Shown: positions 15,981 through 25,728 of the stretch, one piece after another
How the letters are laid out: the number at the start of each line of letters is the position of its first letter
Numbering within the stretch: the stretch's first letter is position 1
Assembly: GCF_040564635.1 (NCBI RefSeq)
Contig: NZ_CP159837.1
Span: forward strand, 747,001 to 811,000
Direction of reading: 5' to 3'
Length of the DNA: 64,000 bases
Source of the DNA: Planktothricoides raciborskii GIHE-MW2
GTDB taxonomy: Bacteria; Cyanobacteriota; Cyanobacteriia; Cyanobacteriales; Laspinemataceae
Translations under genes and position numbers: made by a program
Notes under the pieces: generated by a model
Told to the model about the DNA's origin: nothing
The model's database searches: none
Seen by the model: the letters and a program-made list of their open reading frames with translations, nothing else

Positions 15981-16002
15981 GGGGCAATTCATCAATTGCC
16001 CC
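15981..16002. repeat. small palindrome between tRNA-Ala and the CBS gene
   Basis: GGGGCAATT and AATTGCCCC pair around CATC. It may end transcription of the convergent CBS-CP12 gene, but has no T-run. Confidence 0.5.
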
Positions 16003-16055
16003 TACCATCAATTTCTAGTCAAACAATTGAGACCAGAAATCAGATTAACCAGAAA

Positions 16056-16670
16056 TTAAGACTCATAAATCCGCGCTTCTACCGCTTCTGGATTGTCCTC
16101 GCAGTATTGTTCAAAGGCACTTTGTGGGGGTTTTTTGGCTTGTTGATGTGCCGCTTCAGCTTGAAGTTCTTCTACAATATCCCAAGCGGCAGCACATTCT
16201 TTAGAACTGGCGCCTTTAGCGGCACAAATTGCCCGTGCTTCTTCAATGGCTTTTTGGATTTCAGTTTGCATCACCGTTTCTTGCGGTTTCTCAACAAATT
16301 GACTCTTGGTGAGAATATCTGTCACGGATATAATGCCGAGAAGGCTGCCTTTAATCACTGGAGCGCGGCGAATTCCCGTATTAGCAAATAACCGCGCCAC
16401 ATATTCCACTCCCAGTTCGGGATTAACCACAATGCAGGGTTTGGTCATAATTTCATAGACCCGAAGTTTTTTCGGATCTTTCCCAAATGCAGCAACTTTA
16501 TATACAATGTCGGTTTCGGTGACAATTCCGTAAGAATCTTGATCGTGACGACGTTGTACAATCAAGGCGCGTAAGCTTTTTTCTTTCATCAGCTTGACTG
16601 CATCGGCAACTGTGGCTGACCCCCGAATGGTCACCACATCTTTGGTCATAATTTCTCCAGCTTTCATCAT
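16056..16670 (-). CDS. CBS-domain pair fused to a CP12 domain
   Basis: The protein has 204 residues. Residues 1-125 are two CBS domains (AGEIMTKDVVTIRGSATVADAV...; VYEIMTKPCIVVNPELGVEYV), which usually bind adenine nucleotides. Residues about 135-204 are a CP12 domain: ARAICAAKGASSKECAAAWDIVEELQAEAAH and YCEDNPEAVEARIYES. CP12 bridges phosphoribulokinase and GAPDH in the dark by disulfide switching. The AWD_VEEL core and N-terminal Cys pair are intact. In the C-terminal pair the second Cys is replaced (EAR instead of ECR), so one disulfide cannot form. The fusion is known in cyanobacteria. It probably ties Calvin-cycle or thylakoid control to energy state. Confidence 0.9.
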   Translation of the reverse strand: MMKAGEIMTKDVVTIRGSATVADAVKLMKEKSLRALIVQRRHDQDSYGIVTETDIVYKVAAFGKDPKKLRVYEIMTKPCIVVNPELGVEYVARLFANTGIRRAPVIKGSLLGIISVTDILTKSQFVEKPQETVMQTEIQKAIEEARAICAAKGASSKECAAAWDIVEELQAEAAHQQAKKPPQSAFEQYCEDNPEAVEARIYES

Positions 16671-16942
16671 GGCGATCGCCTTTTTCTAATTATTTCTTTA
16701 TTCCTATATTAAACCTATTCGGTGCTCTTGTTAGTTGCTCTTGTTAAAATTTAGGCTAAAATTATCGGCGATTCGCAAGAGCGTCCGCTATCGCGGAATC
16801 GCAAATTGTTACATTTGAATTTTAACTTTTAATTTTAGCCTGCCATTACCCGGTCTTCTATAAATCAATTTGGCTCATTTTTTCCTTAAAAAACCACCAA
16901 TTTTTCGTAAATTTATATTTTATTTTGTAAAGAAAAGTTAAT

Positions 16943-16992
16943 AATTGACAATAACTAATTAATTATCAATTATTAATTAGTTATTGTCAATT
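16943..16992. terminator. 21-base inverted repeat after ctpA
   Basis: Perfect arms 16943-16963 and 16972-16992 with an eight-base loop, ending two bases from the ctpA stop. AT-rich, probably a bidirectional stop or mRNA-stabilising structure. Nothing else is recognised in the rest of this 323-base gap. Confidence 0.6.
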
Positions 16993-16993
16993 G

Positions 16994-18259
16994 TCAATTA
17001 GCGATACTAAGCCGCATTCTCCCGCTAGAAGCGCGATCGCCCAACATCACCTGTTTAGCCAGTAGATCGATCGCAGCTTGATATTGTGGGTCTGCTGCCG
17101 TCGCCACTTGCTGACGAGTCAGGGCATCAAGGGGAACCACATAATCTGGCGTAATCCCTAACTTATGAATATCGCGATGATTGGGGGTCTCATATTTGGC
17201 CACGGTGACGGCCAATCCAGAGCCATCAAACAAGTCAAATAAGGACTGAATCAAGCCTTTGCCAAAGGTTTTTTCCCCCACGAGCACAGCGCGACCATTA
17301 TCCTGTAAGGCACCAGCCAGAATCTCGCTGGCGCTGGCAGTTCCCTGGTTGACTAACACCACCAGTGGATCGTCGGTTAATTCTGTTTCCGTAGCTTCAA
17401 AACTGTCGAGAATGCCTTGGCGATTGACGGTGTAGACGATCGCACCTTCTTTCAGCCACAACCGGGCAATTTCGATCCCCGCTTGCAGCAGTCCCCCTGG
17501 ATTGTTGCGTAAATCCAGAATATAAGCATCTGCCCCTTTTGCTTCCAAATCATTAATCGCCTTAGTCACTTCTGCGGTGGCGTTGGCATTAAATTGAGTT
17601 AAACGAATATAGCCCACATTAATGTTCTCGGTGGCTTTCAGTTCAGCCACGACGGGGTTCAGTTCAATGCGATCGCGCACAATGGCAATATCTTCAATGC
17701 TTTGGTCGCTGTAGTGTTGAATCGTCAGAATCACCGTAGTTCCCACCTTACCCCGCATCCGTTGCGCCGCTTCATCCAAAGACAGGCCCAAAGTAGACAA
17801 GCCATCGATTTGAAGAATGCGATCGCGGGGTTGCAATCCCGCTGCCTCTGCCGGGGATCCAGAAATCGGCGCAATCACCTCGATATTTCCCTGCTCATCC
17901 AGGGCAATTTGCAAACCCACCCCGGTCAGTTCCCCGGAAGTATTCACCCGTAAACTGCGATACTGCTCAGGGGGCAAAAATCGAGTAAACGGGTCATCCA
18001 GACTAGCCAGCATTTCTTGAATCGCCCCATAAGACTCCTCGCGATCGCGCAAAGGCTTCTTCAATGCCTTTTGGCGAATTAACCACCAATTTTGATGATT
18101 AAACGACTCATCCACATAAGCGCGGTTCAAAATCCCCCACGCTTGATTAAATAACTTTTGCTCGTCCGTTAACGCCGCTGCCGATGGCGTTCCCCAAAAA
18201 CTGGTGAAAACCAGTTGCACCAACAGTAACAGCCCAACCCAGAAAACTCGTTTGCTCAT
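16994..18259 (-). CDS. ctpA: C-terminal processing peptidase CtpA
   Basis: The protein has 421 residues. ATG 18259 is chosen (MSKRVFWVGLLLLVQLVF); a TTG two codons earlier is less likely. A signal peptide ends near SAAALTD. A PDZ domain spans about 100-190 (ELTGVGLQIALDEQGNIEV... GLQPRDRILQIDG). The S41 peptidase domain holds the catalytic Ser in NQGTASASEI and Lys in GEKTFGKGLIQS. CtpA trims the C terminus of precursor D1 of photosystem II in the lumen. It is divergent from petB-petD, an arrangement seen in other cyanobacteria. Confidence 0.95.
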   Translation of the reverse strand: MSKRVFWVGLLLLVQLVFTSFWGTPSAAALTDEQKLFNQAWGILNRAYVDESFNHQNWWLIRQKALKKPLRDREESYGAIQEMLASLDDPFTRFLPPEQYRSLRVNTSGELTGVGLQIALDEQGNIEVIAPISGSPAEAAGLQPRDRILQIDGLSTLGLSLDEAAQRMRGKVGTTVILTIQHYSDQSIEDIAIVRDRIELNPVVAELKATENINVGYIRLTQFNANATAEVTKAINDLEAKGADAYILDLRNNPGGLLQAGIEIARLWLKEGAIVYTVNRQGILDSFEATETELTDDPLVVLVNQGTASASEILAGALQDNGRAVLVGEKTFGKGLIQSLFDLFDGSGLAVTVAKYETPNHRDIHKLGITPDYVVPLDALTRQQVATAADPQYQAAIDLLAKQVMLGDRASSGRMRLSIAN

Positions 18260-18601
18260 AATCAAGATAATTTAATTGTTTTCACAACTTAACTAATATG
18301 CCAGCAATGGCTGCCCGGAGTAATCGTCCAGACTCTCCCCAAAGAAATCGGGATATGTTCCGCCGTCTGCATCCCTTGGCGACAAACCTTTTAGCTTTAT
18401 CTCCCTACCCCCTCCACAGGGGAATCTACTCCTGGGGTCATTGCTAGAGGGGTAATGCGATCGCCCCTATAGCTGTCAGATCGACTCAAATCCCACATCC
18501 TCTCAGGCGGGACAAGTGACCAAATCTCTTTGATAAATTTTTCTTTAAAATATGTTACATTCTTGAGGAACGGGAATAAATTCAACTCCTTCGCTTGTTA
18601 A
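18260..18601. other. divergent control region ctpA / petB
   Basis: These 342 bases separate the diverging ctpA and petB genes and must hold both promoters. No convincing box pair or known operator can be picked out by eye. TTGAGGAACGGGAA lies about 35-50 bases before the petB start. Confidence 0.4.
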
Positions 18602-19270
18602 ATGTTTTCCAAGGAAGTCACAAACTCAAAAACCTACCAGTGGTTTCAAGAGCGCCTAGAAATCCAGGCGATCTCTGATGATATCAGCAGCAAGTACGTC
18701 CCCCCCCATGTAAATATCTTTTACTGCCTCGGCGGGATTACCCTAGTTTGCTTTTTAATCCAGTTTGCCACTGGATTTGCCATGACCTTCTACTATAAGC
18801 CAACCGTCACCGAAGCCTTTGCCTCCGTGCAATACATTATGACTGAGGTGAACTTTGGCTGGCTGATCCGCTCCATCCACCGCTGGTCTGCCAGCATGAT
18901 GGTGCTGATGATGATTCTGCACATTTTCCGGGTTTACCTCACCGGCGGTTTCAAGAAACCCCGTGAACTCACCTGGGTGACTGGCGTGATTATGGCCGTA
19001 ATTACCGTCTCTTTTGGTGTAACCGGCTATTCCCTGCCTTGGGACCAAATCGGTTATTGGGCGGTGAAAATCGTTTCCGGCGTTCCTGAAGCAATTCCCG
19101 TGGTCGGTTCTACCATTGTGGAACTCCTCCGGGGTGGCACCAGTGTTGGTCAAGGAACTCTGACTCGTTACTACAGCCTGCACACCTTCGTGCTGCCTTG
19201 GCTGCTGGCAGTATTCATGCTGCTGCACTTCTTAATGATTCGCAAACAAGGTATCTCTGGTCCATTGTAA
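18602..19270 (+). CDS. petB: cytochrome b6
   Basis: The protein has 222 residues with four membrane spans, as expected. Heme-ligand histidines are seen in [19 protein letters not shown] and in [10 protein letters not shown]...[15 protein letters not shown]. The cysteine that attaches the extra heme ci lies in NIFYCLGG. Cytochrome b6 is the heme-bearing core of the b6f complex in the thylakoid. petD follows after 101 bases on the same strand and is co-transcribed in cyanobacteria. Confidence 0.98.
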   Translation: MFSKEVTNSKTYQWFQERLEIQAISDDISSKYVPPHVNIFYCLGGITLVCFLIQFATGFAMTFYYKPTVTEAFASVQYIMTEVNFGWLIRSIHRWSASMMVLMMILHIFRVYLTGGFKKPRELTWVTGVIMAVITVSFGVTGYSLPWDQIGYWAVKIVSGVPEAIPVVGSTIVELLRGGTSVGQGTLTRYYSLHTFVLPWLLAVFMLLHFLMIRKQGISGPL

Positions 19271-19371
19271 AAAGTTAATCCACAACTTTTTCTAATTGTG
19301 ACGATTGGGATTACCTTTTTGGCAGAATTAATCATATCTGCCGATCTATCAGCAAGAGAGGAATTGTAACG

Positions 19372-19854
19372 ATGTCAATCCTAAAAAAACCGGATCTGAG
19401 CGATCCAGCACTTCGAGCTAAACTGGCCAAAGGCATGGGTCACAACTATTATGGTGAACCCGCTTGGCCAAATGACCTGCTTTATATCTTCCCCGTCTGC
19501 ATTCTGGGCACCATTGCCCTGATGGTAGGTTTAGCAGTTCTTGACCCCGCTGTGGTTGGAGAACCTGCGGATCCCTTTGCCACTCCGTTAGAAATTCTGC
19601 CGGAATGGTATTTGTGGCCTGTGTTCCAAATCCTGCGCGTTATCCCCAACAAACTTCTGGGAATTGCCATCATGGGTGGAATTCCTCTGGGTTTGATGTC
19701 AGTGCCTTTTATTGAAAGCATCAATAAATTCCAAAACCCCTTCCGTCGTCCAGTGGCCATGACTGTGTTCTTATTTGGCACATTCGTGACTCTGTGGTTG
19801 GGTATTGGTGCTGTATTCCCGCTCGATAAATCTCTGACTTTGGGACTGTTCTAA
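19372..19854 (+). CDS. petD: cytochrome b6f subunit IV
   Basis: The protein has 160 residues and ATG 19372 follows AGAGAGGA. Subunit IV features are clear: [36 protein letters not shown] at the start, the Qo-site [13 protein letters not shown] motif, and three membrane spans. It completes the b-type core of the b6f complex with petB just upstream. Confidence 0.98.
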   Translation: MSILKKPDLSDPALRAKLAKGMGHNYYGEPAWPNDLLYIFPVCILGTIALMVGLAVLDPAVVGEPADPFATPLEILPEWYLWPVFQILRVIPNKLLGIAIMGGIPLGLMSVPFIESINKFQNPFRRPVAMTVFLFGTFVTLWLGIGAVFPLDKSLTLGLF

Positions 19855-19901
19855 ATCGGTCTTTTAATATTCAGTTCAGAGTATTTTATTCAGATTCATT
19901 C

Positions 19902-19956
19902 AGACGCCTGTGTGGTTTTCAGACTTTGTTTTTCTGAGATACTCACACGGGCGTCT
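19902..19956 (+). terminator. inverted repeat after petD
   Basis: Arms AGACGCCTGTGTG (19902-19914) and CACACGGGCGTCT (19944-19956) pair with one wobble. A 29-base loop separates them and no T-run follows. Likely 3' end of the petBD transcript. Confidence 0.6.
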
Positions 19957-20128
19957 ATATTATTTGCGATATTATTTGTGATGATTATTTGAAATTTAGG
20001 GATTTCAGTCTATAGAATCCTGAAAGCCATAACCGGCAGTGGTAAGGGATAATCACAGAAGCAGGACTCAGCAAAAGCGTCTCCAAATAAGTTCTCAGCA
20101 GGAATCAAAGGATGGGAGTAAGCAGACT

Positions 20129-21304
20129 GTGGCAACTTCAGAGGCAATTTCAAAAAATGATCGGTTCGTGTTTTTGGAAATTTTTGGCTTAGAGGGGGGG
20201 ATTCAATCTTATGTGAAAGATATTCTCAAAACATATATTGCACTGGTTTCTGAGTATAACCAGGGAAACCCAGAACCCCTTAAGGCCGAGGTATTTTTGT
20301 TGCGCGATCGCCCGGATTGTGAAAATCCCTTAGCCAGCCAGTCGGTGATGAAATTCCACTATCTCTATACTCAGCCTCCAGCTTTGGGACGGCTGCGGCT
20401 TTCGGGCAGGCTGGCTCTAAATCTGCTGGCGGCATTTTTTTCGGGTCGTCCCCAGCGGGTCTTTTGCGGTCATATTAACTTAGCGCCCTTGGTGCAGTGG
20501 TTGTGTCAACCTTTGGGAATTCCTTATATTATCCTGACTTATGGCAAAGAGGTTTGGGAACCCTTAACCCCTCCTTACCAAAAAGCATTACAACAAGCAG
20601 CGGCGATTTGGACGATTAGTCGCTACAGCCGCGATCGCGCTTGTGAAGTGAACCAACTGGATCCAGCGAAATTTCAAATATTGCCCTGTGCGGTGAATTG
20701 CGATCTATTTCGCCCCGGCCCAAAGCCACTAGACTTAATCCAACGCTACGATCTCGCCGACGCTAAGGTGTTGATGACCGTCGCTCGTTTATGGCCGGGA
20801 GATATCTATAAAGGCGTCGATGTCACCATTCGCGCCTTACCGCGCATAGCACAAATTATTCAAAATGTCAAGTATTTAGTCATCGGTCGGGGGGATGACC
20901 AACCGCGACTGGCTCAATTAGCGCTGGATCTGGGAGTGAGCGATCGCGTAGTCTTTGCCGGTTTTGTCCCCACGGCGGACTTACCCGCCCATTACCGGGT
21001 GGCGGATGCATATGTCATGCCCTCCCAAGAAGGCTTTGGCATTGTGTATCTAGAGGCGATGGCCTCTGGAGTCCCCGTGGTTGCAGGAAAAGATGACGGT
21101 TCCGCCGATCCCCTGCAAGATGGTCGAGTCGGTTGGCAAGTGCCGCACCGAGACCCAGAAGCGGTCGCCAATGCTTGTATTGAAATTCTCCAAGGCCATG
21201 ACCCTCGTTGCAATGGGGCTTGGTTGCGAGAGCAGACTCAAGACAAATTTGGTACGGATGCCTTCACCCAACGTCTGCGGCAACTTATGCAATTTGAACA
21301 GTAG
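20129..21304 (+). CDS. family 4 glycosyltransferase
   Basis: The protein has about 391 residues from GTG 20129, preceded by GGAG at ten bases. The frame is open to a GTG at 20039, but that extra stretch looks non-coding. The N-terminal Rossmann domain starts RFVFLEIFGLEGGIQSYVKD, with the Gly-rich acceptor loop. The C-terminal donor domain shows VLMTVARLWPGDIYKGVDV, the nucleotide-sugar site VIGRGDDQPRLAQLA, and the E-x7-E motif in PSQEGFGIVYLEAMASGVPVVA. It probably transfers sugar from a nucleotide donor to a cell-surface glycan. A zinc-ribbon membrane protein gene follows after 34 bases. Confidence 0.88.
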   Translation: MATSEAISKNDRFVFLEIFGLEGGIQSYVKDILKTYIALVSEYNQGNPEPLKAEVFLLRDRPDCENPLASQSVMKFHYLYTQPPALGRLRLSGRLALNLLAAFFSGRPQRVFCGHINLAPLVQWLCQPLGIPYIILTYGKEVWEPLTPPYQKALQQAAAIWTISRYSRDRACEVNQLDPAKFQILPCAVNCDLFRPGPKPLDLIQRYDLADAKVLMTVARLWPGDIYKGVDVTIRALPRIAQIIQNVKYLVIGRGDDQPRLAQLALDLGVSDRVVFAGFVPTADLPAHYRVADAYVMPSQEGFGIVYLEAMASGVPVVAGKDDGSADPLQDGRVGWQVPHRDPEAVANACIEILQGHDPRCNGAWLREQTQDKFGTDAFTQRLRQLMQFEQ

Positions 21305-21338
21305 GATAGAAATGTAGGCAAGTATCAAGGTAAAAGCT

Positions 21339-21719
21339 GTGAACCAAGGTAGCCCTAAATTATGGTCTTTAACTCTTTCTGACTTCAGTCGTCTGCTGGT
21401 GCCACTGTTAATTATTTGGTTACTGGCCTCAATTGGTCTTGGTTGGTTAGTCAATTCCTTTTTAATTTTAGTCGGACTGCTGTTGATCTCTCCCGTGATT
21501 GCCGTATTTGTGTTGCGCTGGTGGGTGAGTCGAAATGTGATTACTGACCAATGTCCTGTTTGTGATTATGAATTTACCGGGTTAAATCAGGCTCAATTTC
21601 AATGTCCCAACTGTGGTGAAACCCTGAAAGTCGAAAATCGCCAATTTCAACGGGTGACTCCCCCAGGCACTATTGATGTGCAAGCCGTTGAGGTATCCAG
21701 TTCTCCCGTTGATAATTAG
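21339..21719 (+). CDS. membrane protein with zinc ribbon
   Basis: The protein has 126 residues with GTG 21339 after AAGG. Two membrane spans lie at about 19-62 (LLVPLLIIWLLASIGLGWLV, ILVGLLLISPVIAVFVL). A four-cysteine zinc ribbon follows (CPVC...CPNC, residues about 73-98) and then an acidic tail. It fits a widespread cyanobacterial family without known function. It is probably co-transcribed with the glycosyltransferase. Confidence 0.75.
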   Translation: MNQGSPKLWSLTLSDFSRLLVPLLIIWLLASIGLGWLVNSFLILVGLLLISPVIAVFVLRWWVSRNVITDQCPVCDYEFTGLNQAQFQCPNCGETLKVENRQFQRVTPPGTIDVQAVEVSSSPVDN

Positions 21720-21829
21720 TCATAAAAAATTAGCCATAAAATTACCCAATCTTGATCGATTCAGAAGCCTGCCGTAAAATCAGCATTTTTGCACGATTCT
21801 TTGATGAGCAGACTGCCGCTAGAGAGAAT

Positions 21830-21857
21830 CGCCGCCAAAGAATTGACTTTGGCGGCG
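21830..21857. terminator. hairpin between convergent genes
   Basis: CGCCGCCAAAG (21830-21840) pairs perfectly with CTTTGGCGGCG (21847-21857). It sits between the stops of the plus-strand zinc-ribbon gene and the minus-strand secreted protein gene. Confidence 0.6.
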
Positions 21858-21905
21858 GCTCCAGATAGGCGATTTTCATGTGCGATCGCTCAAATTATCC
21901 TCAAA

Positions 21906-22361
21906 TTAATTGGGTTTTTGAGTAATTTTTAAAGTATAAGAATAATCACCAGGGGTGCGATTGCCGATGTAAATATTGTAGGTTCCCGCATCCCACAATC
22001 CAGAGATTTCTGGATTGTCTCCAGAGTAATTATCCGCGAGGACGCAGAAACGTCCCCCCGGCCCTTCAATAATGAGGACGGGTTCCCCTTCCCCTTGGAT
22101 GCTAAAACGAAGGTAGGGAAATGGCTGGGTCATCTCAATGACCCAATTCGCGGCTGTGGGTGTCGCATTACAGTTTAAAGTGGGTTGTCCTGAGATGGCT
22201 TGGGTAAATTCTAAAGGATCTTGAGGGATTTGAGTCGCCAGTTGGATCGTTGAGGGCGGGCCGCTATTCATGGATAGTTGATTACTCCTAGCGATTTGCG
22301 GGCTGGAGAAGCTCACTATAACGGCAGTGGTTAGCAGCATGGAACGAATTAGGGTTTTCAT
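21906..22361 (-). CDS. secreted protein, unrecognised
   Basis: The protein has 151 residues. It has a signal peptide (MKTLIRSMLLTTAVIVSFSSPQIARS), then a beta-rich domain with two cysteines (LNCNATPTAA; GGRFCVLADNYSG). The closing GLWDAGTYNIYIGNRTPGDYSYTLKIT resembles pre-peptidase C-terminal (PPC) beta-sandwiches. It is exported to the periplasm or outside. No function can be named. Confidence 0.75.
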   Translation of the reverse strand: MKTLIRSMLLTTAVIVSFSSPQIARSNQLSMNSGPPSTIQLATQIPQDPLEFTQAISGQPTLNCNATPTAANWVIEMTQPFPYLRFSIQGEGEPVLIIEGPGGRFCVLADNYSGDNPEISGLWDAGTYNIYIGNRTPGDYSYTLKITQKPN

Positions 22362-22878
22362 AGTTTTTTGGCTCCGGTAAATTCAATTTCCCCATGATTT
22401 TTTTAAAGCCTTCTCTGATTTAAGACGCTGATAATTCAGGCTAGTTTCCGGTTTCCCTTTGTTCCAGTGCTGAATGGGAGTGAGTTCGCGCAAGAAAGCA
22501 ATTTGGTTTTCCCTCCTGTTTGGTGAGCGATCGCCTCTTGAGGTCAATTTGTCCACCAGAGGATCTGACTCTATTTCCATTATAAACACAGGGTAATGGG
22601 CGATCGCTGCTTCCTTGTGGCTGTTCCTGGAGTGGCCATTGATTTCGTCCTCGATTGATGGCGCAAGAGATTAGGTCATCTACCAGGGGAAAATTTCTCA
22701 TCCAGATGATATATTTAGATGATATATTTAGATTAATAACTAATGGTTTTTTTTAGATGGGACTATCCCAAAAACAACCGATTATAACTCAGAACCATCA
22801 CTCAGAACCATCACTCAGAACCATCACTCAGAACCATCACTCACACAGAAAAATTTTGATTAAGGGAGAACAAACACC
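22362..22878. other. upstream region of the peroxiredoxin gene
   Basis: No gene is supported in these 517 bases; short frames on the minus strand have no family features. An AGATGATATATTT unit occurs twice near 22703-22735, and a 13-base tandem repeat follows at 22787. Confidence 0.45.
22787..22843. repeat. 13-base tandem repeat upstream of the peroxiredoxin gene
   Basis: Four exact copies plus five bases of ACTCAGAACCATC, ending 36 bases before the peroxiredoxin start. The position overlaps the expected promoter or leader, so copy number could alter expression. Confidence 0.85.
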
Positions 22879-23487
22879 ATGACTGAAGGCGGATCTATTC
22901 GGGTAAACCAGGATGCCCCTGACTTTACGGCCACTGCGGTGCTGGATAAAGAGTTCAAAACCATTAAACTTTCTGACTATCGGGGTCAGTATGTGATTTT
23001 ATTTTTCTATTCTTTAGATTTTACTTTTGTTTGCCCCACAGAAATTATTGCTTTTAGCGATCGCTATGAAGAATTTAAGAAGCTGAATACAGAAATATTA
23101 GCGGTTTCAGTGGATAGTGAATTTTCCCATCTTGCTTGGCTTGAAACTGACCGCAAATCAGGGGGATTAGGCAATATTAAATATCCGTTAATTTCTGATT
23201 TGAAAAAAGAAATTTGTACCGCTTATAACGTCTTAGACCCAGAAACTGGAATTGCCCTGCGGGGTCTATTTATTATTGACAAAGATGGGATTATTCAACA
23301 CGCCACTATTAATAATTTAGCTTTTGGTCGGAATGTGGATGAAACCTTGCGAACCCTGCAAGCGATTCAATATGTCCAGTCCCACCCGGATGCCGTCTGT
23401 CCTGTGGGTTGGCAACCGGGTGATAAAACGATGACTCCGGATCCGGTGAAATCAAAAGAGTTTTTTGCTGCCGTTAAATCATCCTAA
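22879..23487 (+). CDS. typical 2-Cys peroxiredoxin
   Basis: The protein has 202 residues. The peroxidatic Cys lies in DFTFVCPTE and the resolving Cys in VCPVGW near the C terminus, as in AhpC/Prx1 enzymes. It reduces hydrogen peroxide and alkyl peroxides using thioredoxin. The usual YPLDFTF reads YSLDFTF here, a small change next to the active site. A second peroxiredoxin-like gene follows 97 bases later, so both may respond to oxidative stress. Confidence 0.93.
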   Translation: MTEGGSIRVNQDAPDFTATAVLDKEFKTIKLSDYRGQYVILFFYSLDFTFVCPTEIIAFSDRYEEFKKLNTEILAVSVDSEFSHLAWLETDRKSGGLGNIKYPLISDLKKEICTAYNVLDPETGIALRGLFIIDKDGIIQHATINNLAFGRNVDETLRTLQAIQYVQSHPDAVCPVGWQPGDKTMTPDPVKSKEFFAAVKSS

Positions 23488-23584
23488 TTTGGGCATGGAC
23501 GAATTGGGGTTGCGATCGCTGGCAATTTTTGGTAAAATTTACTAGATTAATTAATCGAACTATTGAAAAAAATTGCGGAAAACT

Positions 23585-24139
23585 ATGATGCTGACTTCTA
23601 CAGATTTTAGTGGTTTATTTAATCGTCGATTTTTCAATAACTTTTTACCAATTCCCGCTCGTCATCAACTTTATCTGGGAGTGGGGACGCCGAGTTTTGA
23701 ATTACCGGATATTACGGGCAATCGCACCGTAAAATTGGCCGATTACCGAGGCAAACAGCCGGTGATTTTAGCCTTCACCCGGATTTTTACTGAAAAACAA
23801 TATTGCCCCCTTTGTTTTCCCCATATTGTCGCTTTGAATGAAAACTATGAAAAGTTTACGGAAAAAGGGGCAGAAATTTTAATGATCACCAGTACCGATG
23901 AACAGCAAAGTAAAATAGTGGTCAAAGATTTAGGCTTAAAAATGCCCCTACTCAGCGATCCAAGCTGTAGTGTATTTCGGCGGTATGGCACGGGACAATC
24001 TCTGGGGGCGCCGTTACCGGCTCAGTTTGTTTTAGACCAAGAAGGAAAACTGCAATTTACCCATTTATTCTCATTTCTAGACCCAAATGCCAGTGTGGAA
24101 AGATTGCTGGCTGCCTTAGAAATCAGCGATGAAAAATAA
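23585..24139 (+). CDS. peroxiredoxin-like AhpC/TSA-family protein
   Basis: The protein has 184 residues from ATG 23585, preceded by GCGGA. The thioredoxin fold is clear: FELPDITGNRTVKLADYRGKQPVILAFTR, then QYCPLCFPHIVALNENYEKF with a CPxC-type active site, and a Prx-like LLSDPSCSVFRRYG. An extra N-terminal segment of about 35 residues precedes the fold. It is likely a thiol peroxidase or disulfide reductase; substrate unknown. Confidence 0.82.
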   Translation: MMLTSTDFSGLFNRRFFNNFLPIPARHQLYLGVGTPSFELPDITGNRTVKLADYRGKQPVILAFTRIFTEKQYCPLCFPHIVALNENYEKFTEKGAEILMITSTDEQQSKIVVKDLGLKMPLLSDPSCSVFRRYGTGQSLGAPLPAQFVLDQEGKLQFTHLFSFLDPNASVERLLAALEISDEK

Positions 24140-24188
24140 TCCTAATTAGGTTTAAACGATTGGGGCGGCAAAAGGGATTGTTTGAGCG

Positions 24189-24236
24189 ATCGGTGAAAGG
24201 TCAGGGATTTTCACCCATGACCTTTCACCGATTTTT
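24189..24236 (+). terminator. terminator after the second peroxiredoxin
   Basis: Fifteen-base perfect arms (24189-24203 and 24218-24232) with a 14-base loop, followed by TTTTTG. It may serve the convergent dnaJ-like gene as well. Confidence 0.8.
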
Positions 24237-24270
24237 GATGGGCGTTTTTTCGGTGCAACCGGGGGTTTGT

Positions 24271-25281
24271 TTACAGTCGAATGCCCAGTAAATCACTGCG
24301 GGGATTAAAACTACGAACGGCTCGGATTTTTTCATAGTATTCTCGTTCCGTAGCACTGATAGTTTTTGGTGTCATAATCTGAATTCGCACCAATTGATCG
24401 CCGCGATCGCCTTTGGCTTGTGGCCAACCTTTGCCTCGTAATCGTAATGATTGACCGCTGCGAATTCCGGCGGGTATATTCATTTTTACCGCGCCATCAG
24501 GAGTGGGAACATCGATGGTAGCCCCTAAAACCGCTTCATCTGGGGCGATCGGCACTTCACAAATCAGGTTATCCCCTTCAAATTGGAAAAATTGATGGGG
24601 TTGAATTTGCACTGTTAAATATAAATCCCCGCGTTTTCCGTAAGCAGTCATTTGTCCTTTGCCTCGTAAGCGAATGCGGCTACCCGGTTTAGCCCCAGCG
24701 GGAATCCGCACATTGATCGTTTCATTCCCCAAACTTAGGCGCTTGGTTGTGCCATGAAAGGCTTCTGCTAATGTTAGAGTGAGATTTCCTTCGCGATCGC
24801 CCGAAGCAGTCCCTCCAGCACCACCATAAGCAAAATCCTCAAATCCATTACCACCGGGCGCAGTGTTTTGGCGATAAGAAGCATTCCATCGGTTATTCCG
24901 AGTGTTGTTACCACCGACTCGACCCAGCAATTCATTGATAAAGTCATCAAAACTATTGAACTGGCTAAAGTCGAAGCCATTCATATCCGTGGGAAAACCG
25001 GAGGGGGCGCCGCCACCTGGCCATCCTCCCGCCCCTGGAGTGGCCGCTTGCTTCCAGTATTGACCGTATTGGTCATATTTCTGACGTTTTTCTGGTTCCG
25101 ATAAGACTTCGTAAGCTTCACCAATTTCTTTAAACCGGGCTTCCGCTTGGCGATCTCCTGGGTTCATATCTGGGTGGTATTTCCGAGCCAATTTGCGATA
25201 CGCTCGTTTGATATCGTCAGCAGTAGCACTTTTATTCACTCCCAAAACGGCGTAATAGTCTTTGAAATCCGTTGCCGCCAT
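24271..25281 (-). CDS. DnaJ-like co-chaperone without zinc finger (CbpA type)
   Basis: The protein has 336 residues. The J domain occupies residues 1-72 with the HPD motif in YHPDMNPG. A Gly/Phe/Asn-rich linker runs to about 165. Two substrate-binding beta domains follow (NLTLTLAEAFHGTTKRLSLG; PDEAVLGATIDVPTPDGAVKMNIPAG). The four CxxCxGxG units of type I DnaJ are absent, making it a CbpA/type II protein. It stimulates DnaK ATPase. The full dnaK-dnaJ-grpE set lies at 49.8-54.2 kb. Confidence 0.92.
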   Translation of the reverse strand: MAATDFKDYYAVLGVNKSATADDIKRAYRKLARKYHPDMNPGDRQAEARFKEIGEAYEVLSEPEKRQKYDQYGQYWKQAATPGAGGWPGGGAPSGFPTDMNGFDFSQFNSFDDFINELLGRVGGNNTRNNRWNASYRQNTAPGGNGFEDFAYGGAGGTASGDREGNLTLTLAEAFHGTTKRLSLGNETINVRIPAGAKPGSRIRLRGKGQMTAYGKRGDLYLTVQIQPHQFFQFEGDNLICEVPIAPDEAVLGATIDVPTPDGAVKMNIPAGIRSGQSLRLRGKGWPQAKGDRGDQLVRIQIMTPKTISATEREYYEKIRAVRSFNPRSDLLGIRL

Positions 25282-25497
25282 AAATCATCAGCCTCCTGTT
25301 CTTTAATGATTCAGTTTATCGAGTTTTTCTGGCAATTTTCTAATATTGGATACAAGCAAATACACTATTATGGCAAATCAGTCCGTTTAAATCTGTTCTG
25401 GTAAATGGTTTCTCTTGGTGTGACCACCTCTTGTAGGTTCGCAACCGTGACACAGGAACTGGCGATCGCCCACAATATCCGTTAGCCTGCGTTGGCA

Positions 25498-25539
25498 CAA
25501 TATTCTGCCTCCAATATCCTGCCTCCAATATCCTGCCTC
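25498..25539. repeat. 14-base tandem repeat
   Basis: Three copies of CAATATCCTGCCTC, the first with one change. Confidence 0.8.
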
Positions 25540-25728
25540 CCAGTCAAAGTATCTCTCCCTTTGACTATATCTAAGACTCACCCAGATTCAAGTTCGGTTC
25601 TTTCTCTCTCAATGCAGGGAAATTGCCGTATCTTTTAGATTAGTAATTAGTTATTAGTTATTAGATTAGAGTTATGGGTGATTGTATTCTGATTTTTTAA
25701 TTCTTTAATATTTTTTTGCTTTCACATC

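Noticed and set aside
25340-25581. Two overlapping minus-strand frames
   Set aside because: They cover a tandem repeat, have no family features, and overlap one another.
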